A DNA stretch of 33,820 bases from Gammaproteobacteria bacterium (GTDB lineage Bacteria > Pseudomonadota > Gammaproteobacteria > JAJFKO01). The position numbers were made by a program, and so were the translations under genes. Below, one piece after another: positions 24,419 to 31,673 of the stretch; the first letter of the stretch is position 1, and each line of letters begins with the position of its first letter. The notes beneath the pieces were generated by a model. It worked only from the letters and a program-made list of their open reading frames with translations, was not told the origin of the DNA and made no database searches. The stretch lies in the NCBI GenBank assembly GCA_021773175.1, contig JAJFKO010000005.1:1-33820 (forward strand), given 5' to 3'.

Positions 24419-25669
24419 TTATGACATAATTGCGTTATTAACTGTACTCTTCGTCTTATTTTGTAGAGCGATGAAAACTATTAAACATAGACCATAAAGG
24501 CTTGCAGAAACAAGCAATGCTATATTTCCTGATTGATATGTTAACAAGCCAGAGAAAATTCCAGAAAGTGCGAAAGCTAAGGCAAGTAAGGCATCGCTAA
24601 TTCCCATGATGAATCCTTGTTGATCTGCAGCAACATGGTTAGAAAGTAACGTAATAATAAAGGTATAAATTATAGCAACTGAAAAAGTAATCGGTAATGC
24701 CATTAATAGCTGCATAACCAATGTATTCATACAGCAAAGTAAAATAAATGCACTCGCACCAATAGTTAAACTAACTGTTATCATTTTGCTTAAATCAAAG
24801 CGTTTAGCACATATACGCACTAAATATATCAAACCAAACGATAGACTCAGTCCCACATATGCAGAAAAATATCCAATTTGACTACTGCTAAAATCAAAGT
24901 ATTTCACCAATATTAAAGCTAAGGATTGAAAATATAAACTCCAGGCACATTCAAAGAAGAAAAACGTTACCAACAAAGTCATTAACCAGCGTGACTGCAG
25001 TAATGCTGTAAACTGCTGTTTAAAATCACTCCATGACAGATTGAAATGCGCGGTTTGTATTTTATAAGTCTCCTTAAAGCTAATGCATAAATAAATCAAA
25101 TTACTAATGGATAAGAGTCCTGCCAATAAAAATGGCGTTGTATTATTAAAGAAGCTAACATAATGTGAGTTTGAAAAAATGCCCGCTAATAACGGCCCTA
25201 ATACCAAACCGAGAGTCATAGCAAAGGCAATAACACCTATATTAATGGCTTTCTGTTCTCCAGAACTAATATCTGCAATGGCGGCTTGCGCAATAGCTTG
25301 ACTGCCAGCAGCAAAACCACTTAAACAACGCGCCAAAACTAACAATAATAAGCTGTTAATATAGAATGCGACGCTATAAGACATAAAGCCTAGTGTAGAA
25401 CCTGCCAAACAAAACAATAGAATCTTTTTACGCCCGACACGATCTGAAAAATGGCCCAGCAATGGCGCGCCAAAGAAAAAGCAAATGGGATCCAGCGCAA
25501 TAATGATACCGTAGATTAAGTAACGTATTTCAATTGAGTGAGTAGAACTATAAATACCATGAGTCGAACTTTTTATGAGGGGTGCTAAAACAGGTGCGAC
25601 AATGCCTGTTCCTAGAGCATCGATAGCAATAAGAATAAATAACGGTAAAATCTGTTTGGTTGCTTTCAT
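24419..25669 (-). CDS. MFS transporter, DHA1/TetA-like
   Basis: 416 residues with twelve predicted TM segments. The N-terminus ILPLFILIAIDALGTGIVAPVLAPLI and the loop GHFSDRVGRKK (motif A) are typical of DHA1 drug:H+ antiporters such as TetA, as is ARCLSGFAAGSQAIAQAAIADI with the following LVLGPLLAGIF (motif C-like). This family exports drugs and metabolites; the substrate cannot be deduced. The gene lies 103 bp downstream of the MHS-type gene and 15 bp upstream of the FUSC gene. The 103-bp gap could hold an additional promoter. Confidence 0.9.
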   Translation of the reverse strand: MKATKQILPLFILIAIDALGTGIVAPVLAPLIKSSTHGIYSSTHSIEIRYLIYGIIIALDPICFFFGAPLLGHFSDRVGRKKILLFCLAGSTLGFMSYSVAFYINSLLLLVLARCLSGFAAGSQAIAQAAIADISSGEQKAINIGVIAFAMTLGLVLGPLLAGIFSNSHYVSFFNNTTPFLLAGLLSISNLIYLCISFKETYKIQTAHFNLSWSDFKQQFTALLQSRWLMTLLVTFFFFECAWSLYFQSLALILVKYFDFSSSQIGYFSAYVGLSLSFGLIYLVRICAKRFDLSKMITVSLTIGASAFILLCCMNTLVMQLLMALPITFSVAIIYTFIITLLSNHVAADQQGFIMGISDALLALAFALSGIFSGLLTYQSGNIALLVSASLYGLCLIVFIALQNKTKSTVNNAIMS

Positions 25670-25772
25670 GACTTAAATCTACAACATACCAACTTCATTG
25701 CTGAGCATAATAAAGTCTGTTGGGATTTTGTCAAGTGTTTATGCGTTGTATTGGCACCTATTAAAGACGACC

Positions 25773-27044
25773 TTACGGTAAAGACTGCTTGGTTAAATCT
25801 CGCATACCGATCACAGCAATTAATGCTGCAAATCCTGCTGCAATCAAATTAAAGCTCACCGCTTCATGTAATGGAAACTTTTTAAGTAGATAGGTGAGTA
25901 CGTAAGGTGTTAAGCCACCAAAAATCGCAAAACTAATATTATAAGCAAGCCCTATTCCTGTATAACGATGTTTCGTTTTAAACAACTCTGTGAGTACAGC
26001 GGGCCCAATACCCACGATCATTGAAGTTAATATTGCAAAACAAAGCAAGGCCAGGTAAACGCCCCATAAACTTTGATAGTGTAATAAAGAGTACAGAGGA
26101 TATGAAAAAGCCATAAATAAAAGACTACATATAATCAACAAAGGTTTGCGCCCTACTTTGTCAGCTAAATATCCCATTAACGGAATCATACAAGTGAAAA
26201 CGAGTAAACTAATAGAATTTAATAGTAAAGCCATATGTAAGCTCATTCTATGTAATATATGCCAATAGGTTGGCATATATAAAAATATTTGCACAATGCC
26301 TGCAGCTAATAACCAGATTAAACAGATACCTTGCAATATTTGTCGCCATTGTGTTTTTAATACTGATAAAGCGGGCACTCGAGCTAAAGCATTCTGTTCG
26401 GTTAGCTCATGAAAATAAGGTGTTTCTAATAAGCGCTTACGTAAGTAATAAGCAACAACGGCAATAACTAAACCTAACAAAAAAGCCAAACGCCAACCCC
26501 ACAATGCTAGCTGATCTTTGCTTAACAAGGTCATTAGCAATGTAGCAACAGCCGACGCTACTAAGATTCCAAAATTAACACCAAAATAGACCCAACTGCA
26601 TGCATAAGCACGTTGTTCATCAGCAGTATGTTCTGCCACAAACGTTATGGCACCAGGCAAATCACCGCCCACGGCAATGCCTTGTAATAAACGCAAAATC
26701 ACAAGAAAGAACGGTGCCCAATCGCCAATTACTTTATAGGTTGGTAAGAATGCGGTTAGTGTCGAGGCAACAGCCATTAGTATTAATGTATATAATAAAC
26801 TACGCTTTCGACCAAATTTATCTCCCAAGTGTCCATATATAATAGCGCCTAGTGGTCTTGCTAAATAACCAACAGCAAAAATTGCCATTACTGATAATAA
26901 TGCAGCTAAAGCATCTTCTTTTGGAAAAAAGAGTTTAGCTAGAATAGGTGAAAAGAAGATATAAATAACAAAGTCATAGAGTTCTAAGCCACCACCAATA
27001 CTCGCGATCATGATGATCATTAGCTTTAATTTTTGTTTGATCAT
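25773..27044 (-). CDS. MFS transporter, metabolite:H+ symporter (MHS/ProP-like) family
   Basis: 423 residues, twelve TM segments. Features of the MHS branch are GGGLELYDFVIYIFF near the N-terminus, the loop YGHLGDKFGRKRSLLYT, and RLLQGIAVGGDLPGAITFVAEH in TM4-5, with a second LADKVGRKPLLI loop at the midpoint. Members import organic acids, osmolytes such as proline/betaine, or dicarboxylates with protons. In ProP-like proteins the segment usually reads GGE-x-G-G-A; here it reads GGDLPGA, a change at a conserved acidic position. ProP's C-terminal coiled coil is absent, so osmosensing of that type is unlikely. It is 21 bp downstream of the Bcr/CflA-type gene. Confidence 0.9.
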   Translation of the reverse strand: MIKQKLKLMIIMIASIGGGLELYDFVIYIFFSPILAKLFFPKEDALAALLSVMAIFAVGYLARPLGAIIYGHLGDKFGRKRSLLYTLILMAVASTLTAFLPTYKVIGDWAPFFLVILRLLQGIAVGGDLPGAITFVAEHTADEQRAYACSWVYFGVNFGILVASAVATLLMTLLSKDQLALWGWRLAFLLGLVIAVVAYYLRKRLLETPYFHELTEQNALARVPALSVLKTQWRQILQGICLIWLLAAGIVQIFLYMPTYWHILHRMSLHMALLLNSISLLVFTCMIPLMGYLADKVGRKPLLIICSLLFMAFSYPLYSLLHYQSLWGVYLALLCFAILTSMIVGIGPAVLTELFKTKHRYTGIGLAYNISFAIFGGLTPYVLTYLLKKFPLHEAVSFNLIAAGFAALIAVIGMRDLTKQSLP

Positions 27045-27065
27045 TATGTCTTCAATCCTTAGAGT

Positions 27066-28250
27066 TTACGTTGCAACACACTCCGTGCCGCGACGAAAAA
27101 ATAATCCAAAAAGTGCAACTAAAGTAAAAACAGTAAAAAAGCTAGCTAATGGTAACGCGGAATGCACCGGAATAAAACTGGCTATTAAAATAGCCAAACC
27201 TGCTGTACCCATCGCTAAAGTACCAAATAATGCACTAACAGTACCACGGATATTAGTTCCTGCGCGTAATGCCATCATCAAACAATTAGGATACAAGCCA
27301 CCAATACCCATAAATATCACAAAGGCAACCAGTGTTAAATTCGTTAAAGTAACAAGATGATTTAACGTACAAATTAACAGATAACAACTTGCGCAAAGCA
27401 TGATAATAAAAACACTACTATTAATTAACTCTAAACTAAGTTTTCTCAGTAAAATACGGTTTACGAGAGAGCCACAAATAAAAGCAATACCCGTAACCAT
27501 CGCAACATGGCCATAAGTCATAACACTTTGGTGTAATACGTCTTGTACAATAAAAGGCGCAATGATGCCAAATACCATCATCAATACCAATATACTTGCA
27601 CCACCCAAAACACCCGCAATAAAATTACGATCACGAAATAAGCTTTTTATATCTTGTTTATACTGGGTTAAATGAAATTGACGACGTTCAGCATGTGACT
27701 CTGGCAGCTTAATAAATAAGAGTAATAATAAAACAGCATAAATAGCTAGAAATAAAAAGTTATACTGCCAGTTTAAATGCACTTGAATATACGCACCAAT
27801 AACGGGAGCTAAAACGGGACTAATTCCTGCGAGTAATGCCGCATAAGTATATAAATAAGCTAAGCGTTTACCTTGATAATTATCAGCAGCAATCACTTTA
27901 TAAAAAACCGAAGTCCCTGCTGTCCCTATTCCTTGTAAGGTTCGCCCTAATATTAATATTCCTATGCTATTCGCAAATGAACAGGTAATACTACCCAACA
28001 GGAAAATAATAAGTGCAAACAATAGTGGCTTCTTGCGCCCTACTTTATCAGATATTGGACCATAAAAAATCTGCAAAATACTATAAAATAAAATACAGAT
28101 AGTCACGCTGAATTGCGCCATACCGGTAGTAATATGAAATGATGTGGCAATAGTTGGCAGCGATGGCGTATAAATATCTAAAACTATTTGCCCTAATGGT
28201 GCTAGACATAAAACAAATAATGCTGGATAAAAATTACGTTTAGACCTCAT
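27066..28250 (-). CDS. MFS transporter, Bcr/CflA drug-efflux family
   Basis: 394 residues from the preferred ATG at 28250 (MRSKRNFYPAL). The open frame extends to 28361, but the extra residues lie inside the preceding permease gene and look like shadow coding. Family marks are VLDIYTPSLPTIATSF in TM1, YGPISDKVGRKKPLLF (motif A) and GRTLQGIGTAGTSVFYKVIA in TM4. Bcr/CflA proteins export drugs such as bicyclomycin or chloramphenicol and also some dipeptides or cysteine. It starts 20 bp after the ABC-permease stop and ends 21 bp before the MHS-type gene, as expected within an operon. The ribosome binding site is weak. Confidence 0.9.
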   Translation of the reverse strand: MRSKRNFYPALFVLCLAPLGQIVLDIYTPSLPTIATSFHITTGMAQFSVTICILFYSILQIFYGPISDKVGRKKPLLFALIIFLLGSITCSFANSIGILILGRTLQGIGTAGTSVFYKVIAADNYQGKRLAYLYTYAALLAGISPVLAPVIGAYIQVHLNWQYNFLFLAIYAVLLLLLFIKLPESHAERRQFHLTQYKQDIKSLFRDRNFIAGVLGGASILVLMMVFGIIAPFIVQDVLHQSVMTYGHVAMVTGIAFICGSLVNRILLRKLSLELINSSVFIIMLCASCYLLICTLNHLVTLTNLTLVAFVIFMGIGGLYPNCLMMALRAGTNIRGTVSALFGTLAMGTAGLAILIASFIPVHSALPLASFFTVFTLVALFGLFFRRGTECVAT

Positions 28251-28269
28251 CTGTGGCTCACTAAATACA

Positions 28270-29688
28270 TTAGGCTTGTCCACGTAAACGTGGATCAAAA
28301 GCATCACGTACCACATCTGCGAATAAATTCGCAGCCAGTACCAGAACAAACATAAAAACAAAAGCAGCGAGTAATGGCCACCAAACTACAGGTTCACGGG
28401 CTAATTCTAATCTTGCAGCGTTAATCATATTACCCCAACTCATCGTTGTTGGATCGACACCAACACCGACATAAGATAATACCGCTTCGGCCAATACCAA
28501 ACCACTGAAATCTAATGCCACAGCAATTAAAATTAAATGCATCACATTCGGGATAACATGTTTAAGAATAATCTTCATTTCATTAGCACCTAAACATTTT
28601 GAAGCTTGGATGTAATCCATTTCACGCACTTTCAATGTTTCACCGCGCAGTAAACGACACAGTGTTGTCCAACTGGTAATACCGAGAATGACACATAAAG
28701 CAAATAACCTGGCATCAGCCCGCTCACCGATAGTTGGAAATAATTGCGGATGATTACTAATATAAATCTGCAAAGCTAAAATCACTGCTGCAATCAATAA
28801 CACACCGGGAATAGAGCTCAGTGTCGTATAAATATATTGAATGACATCATCAATCCAACCACCAAAATATCCCGCCATGGTGCCGAGTAAAATAGCAAAT
28901 GGCAACATCACTAAGGTTGATAAGGTTCCGATCAATAATCCTGTACGTATACTCTTTATCGATATGTAAAAAATATCTTGGCCAATTTTATCAGTTCCAA
29001 AAATATGATATGCCGTTGCCAAATTTGCAGCTAATGTTAAAAAGAAAAAGATAACAAAAACCATCAGTAAAACTAAGCGCCATGGAACTTGTGTGCGACC
29101 ATAGCGAATATTACTGCAAAGCCTAAACCACTTTTGTTTTAGTGATTTAGCTAATATAAATGTGATCAGCATTGCTGTTACAAACCATAATAATAATGCC
29201 TCACTAAGTGATGTTAACGTTCGCCATATAATATCAAGTATTTGTTGTTGGTTTGGATTTGCTAAAAATGCTCCGGCAAAATGTAAGCGCGGATGAATTC
29301 GTAACACTTCTCCAGTCGGCAAGTAATGCGAGGTTTTATTATAAAGATGCGTTGCTAATGGAGCAGAATAAGAATGTTCGTATTGTAAACCTAATGGCCG
29401 TAGCAACCAATCGAGTAAACTTTGTGTTTGGCCAGATAAATGCGTGGCTTGAATGCCACCTAAAATACGGAAATGAATACTATCTAATAATGCAACTAAC
29501 ACATAGATAGTTAATATCATTAGCGTTACTACGCCCATTTTGCTGTGAACGATGTGGCGGAATGGTACACGCCAATGTTCATAACGGCTGGCAAAAATGG
29601 CAAACGCAACAGATGCTAATATCAAAATGTAAACCAGAATATCAGTAATGTAGAAAATCGGTTCAATATGCATTACAGCAAAATCCAT
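28270..29688 (-). CDS. ABC transporter permease, OppC/DppC/YejE type, no partners nearby
   Basis: About 472 residues, longer than the usual 280-300 of OppC or DppC. The extra length is in the N-terminal half (about 1-220), which holds several TM segments and a long loop (LRPLGLQYEHSYSAPLATHLYNK...). The C-terminal half is the standard permease core with FGTDKIGQDIF and the EAA loop ETLKVREMDYIQASKCLGANEMKIILKHVIPN that docks on the ATPase, then AEAVLSYVGVGVDPTTMSWG. No OppB, ATPase (OppD/F) or binding protein is in the window, so this subunit must work with products encoded elsewhere or be an orphan. A TTG at 29709 would add seven residues; ATG 29688 is preferred, though neither has a clear Shine-Dalgarno. 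Confidence 0.88.
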   Translation of the reverse strand: MDFAVMHIEPIFYITDILVYILILASVAFAIFASRYEHWRVPFRHIVHSKMGVVTLMILTIYVLVALLDSIHFRILGGIQATHLSGQTQSLLDWLLRPLGLQYEHSYSAPLATHLYNKTSHYLPTGEVLRIHPRLHFAGAFLANPNQQQILDIIWRTLTSLSEALLLWFVTAMLITFILAKSLKQKWFRLCSNIRYGRTQVPWRLVLLMVFVIFFFLTLAANLATAYHIFGTDKIGQDIFYISIKSIRTGLLIGTLSTLVMLPFAILLGTMAGYFGGWIDDVIQYIYTTLSSIPGVLLIAAVILALQIYISNHPQLFPTIGERADARLFALCVILGITSWTTLCRLLRGETLKVREMDYIQASKCLGANEMKIILKHVIPNVMHLILIAVALDFSGLVLAEAVLSYVGVGVDPTTMSWGNMINAARLELAREPVVWWPLLAAFVFMFVLVLAANLFADVVRDAFDPRLRGQA

Positions 29689-29896
29689 TGCCGAAAAATA
29701 ATGAGGCAATCATAACGGTTGTGAAAATTAAGTGCAATAAAAACAGAGATATAGCCTCCTTTGTTTTTCTTTACAATCAGCATTTCGTACGACTAAAATT
29801 AAGAGCGAATTTCACCCCAAGTCATTTATTTAACGCAATAACTTGATGCCAACAATATCTTGTGCAACAATTGCCCGAAATTTAGAGGGAAAATTA

Positions 29897-30436
29897 ATGC
29901 CTACGTGGAATATTCATTTTATTAAAGGTGGTACTACTGACGTACGTTTGCCGCCAATACCACCCCTTCTGGGCAATTTTTTTGATCGCTTTTTTCTATT
30001 ACGACAAATAAAAGCACAAATGCTTAGAGAGGAAAGGTTATTAACAGACAATAATCAAGTCTTCGGACAGTTTGTTTTCTCGCGCCTAAATTCACATATT
30101 CAACATGGTGTCGCTGAAGTTATTATAAGAATATATGCAGATAGCACTGTCGATATCAATGTGAATCTTTTAACATCGAAATATGATGCTCTACTTGCTC
30201 GAATACCTGATGTCAGTGTAAATAAAACAGAACATTATGCTATTAGTAATAGGCTACATTACCGACATTCATCATTGAAGATACTGCTATATTTTTTACG
30301 CGCACATGAAGACTTTACTTTCTCTATGCTAACCGCATCTGAAATCACTCGAAATGTTGCTTGCTTCCATATCTTGCATCAAATGATGAATGAGATTATT
30401 AACTATCAGCCACCCGCTAAACGCATTACGCTTTGA
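29897..30436 (+). CDS. Hypothetical protein, about 179 aa
   Basis: I do not recognise this protein. It has no signal peptide or membrane segment and is mixed helical and beta. Regions of note are the basic helix FDRFFLLRQIKAQMLREERLL near residues 29-49, the beta-like AEVIIRIYADSTVDINVNLL near 75-94, and the cysteine in ARNVACFHIL-type segment near the C-terminus. The frame opens at 29843, but ATG 29897 is chosen because GAGGG stands eight bases before it; an earlier ATG at 29846 has none. It is convergent with the aaeA gene, leaving only 47 bp between them, and divergent from the transporter operon. Confidence 0.6.
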   Translation: MPTWNIHFIKGGTTDVRLPPIPPLLGNFFDRFFLLRQIKAQMLREERLLTDNNQVFGQFVFSRLNSHIQHGVAEVIIRIYADSTVDINVNLLTSKYDALLARIPDVSVNKTEHYAISNRLHYRHSSLKILLYFLRAHEDFTFSMLTASEITRNVACFHILHQMMNEIINYQPPAKRITL

Positions 30437-30483
30437 AGCTCAGCGCTAAAGAAAATAATATAGAACTTACGCTAAATAAAAAC

Positions 30484-31383
30484 CTATTTAGATATCGAAA
30501 TTTTAGATGACGATGCGGTTTTTGGTAAGATAACTACCGACGCTGTCGTTCCTAAAATAAGCTGTACGTTTTTTGGCACTTGAGTGAGATGAATTCTAAT
30601 TGGCACACGCTGAGCAAGCCGAATCCAATCAAATGTAGCGGATACTTCCGGAAGTAAGTTTGTTGCTGTTTGATCATCACTACGAGCAATACCGCGACTA
30701 AAACTAATCACTCTACCTTTAATTTTACTATCAGGGTACGCCATTAAAGTAACAATGGCTTGGTCACCAACCTGAATTCTGCTTAATAAGGTTTCTTTAA
30801 AATAACCATAAACCCAATAAGAGTTTTTATCGACTAGCGCTAAAATTGGTTTCCCCGCAGTAACATAGGTACCCTGGTCAATATTTAAATTTGTAATGTA
30901 GCCTGATACTGGCGCATAGACTTTAGTATACGATAAGTTTAATTTAGCTTGTTCTAAGTTCGATTGAGCAACAACAACTTCTGCTTTTGCAACTTTATAT
31001 TTGCTGGTTGCTTGAGTAAGTTGCTCTACAGTAATAGCCGTTGGAATTTTTTGTCGACGTTCAGCCTCTAGTTTTAATTCCTGCTCTTTTGCTTGGGCTT
31101 TATATAAAGAGGCTTGTGCTTCATTAACCGCTACTTTAAAGGGTTGCGGATCAATTTCAAACAATAATTGGTCTTTTTTAATGGCTTGATTATCTTTGAG
31201 GGTGGTTGTGATGATAGGCCCACTAACTCGTGGCGCTATCTGAAGAACTTGCGCTTCCACAACACCATCTCTGGTCCAAGGATTAGCGATATAATTATTA
31301 TAAGCAATCCAACAAAAAATAATGGCAAATAAGACAGTAATAATTGTTACTGCGATGCGGAATGAATTATTCAGAAAATTCAT
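30484..31383 (-). CDS. aaeA: Membrane fusion protein, AaeA/EmrA-like (HlyD family)
   Basis: 299 residues. One N-terminal TM segment (about 10-30) anchors it in the inner membrane. The periplasmic part has the lipoyl half-motifs APRVSGPIITTTLKDNQAIKKDQLLFEID (about 48-76), a coiled-coil hairpin (about 80-145), then YAPVSGYITNLNIDQGTYVTAGKPILALVD and a beta barrel ending in a VSATFDWIRLAQRVPIRI segment. This is the layout of AaeA, which links the AaeB exporter to an outer-membrane channel for export of aromatic carboxylic acids. It follows the aaeX gene by 16 bp. The gene name is by homology; the substrate is not shown. Confidence 0.88.
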   Translation of the reverse strand: MNFLNNSFRIAVTIITVLFAIIFCWIAYNNYIANPWTRDGVVEAQVLQIAPRVSGPIITTTLKDNQAIKKDQLLFEIDPQPFKVAVNEAQASLYKAQAKEQELKLEAERRQKIPTAITVEQLTQATSKYKVAKAEVVVAQSNLEQAKLNLSYTKVYAPVSGYITNLNIDQGTYVTAGKPILALVDKNSYWVYGYFKETLLSRIQVGDQAIVTLMAYPDSKIKGRVISFSRGIARSDDQTATNLLPEVSATFDWIRLAQRVPIRIHLTQVPKNVQLILGTTASVVILPKTASSSKISISK

Positions 31384-31399
31384 TATGTGTATCCTAATA

Positions 31400-31603
31400 T
31401 TAAAATTGTATATAAAGAATCGAGCTTAACAAAACGACTAATGCGATAAAAAATAAAGGTGGATGCCAAATAAAGCGCCCTAGTCCTGTCACTTTTAAGA
31501 TGCCAACCAAAATAAGACTTAAAACAAAGCCTGCAAGGCATAAAATTAATGCGGGAGGAAAATAAATACCACCAAAAGCAATTTCAGCAGGAATTCGCGT
31601 CAT
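31400..31603 (-). CDS. aaeX: DUF1656 small membrane protein, AaeX
   Basis: 67 residues with two hydrophobic segments (about 17-38 and 48-66). IPAEIAFGGIYFPPALIL near the N-terminus and GRFIWHPPLFFIALVVL in the second half are the DUF1656 signature. The family is found next to AaeA and AaeB in many Gram-negative genomes and is presumed part of the efflux complex, though its role is not proven. It is the first gene of the minus-strand aaeX-aaeA unit, 70 bp from the divergent aaeB-like gene, so promoters for both must lie in that short interval. Confidence 0.9.
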   Translation of the reverse strand: MTRIPAEIAFGGIYFPPALILCLAGFVLSLILVGILKVTGLGRFIWHPPLFFIALVVLLSSILYIQF

Positions 31604-31673
31604 TAATAAGTCCTTTTATATTCGCAAAAATATCATTATAGTGGCTAGAAAAATAATACGAAGCATTTTAAAC
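31604..31673. promoter_or_regulatory. 70-bp divergent interval between aaeX and aaeB
   Basis: The only space between the two divergent efflux transcripts. It must hold both promoters, which would then overlap, and a shared regulator binding site would control all three genes. The plus-strand stretch tagtggctagaaaaataatacg contains AT-rich hexamers that could serve as -10 boxes in both directions, but no pair is convincing. Confidence 0.4.

Noticed and set aside
28251-28361. N-terminal extension of the Bcr/CflA transporter
   Set aside because: It lies within the permease gene and does not match the normal N-terminus of the family.
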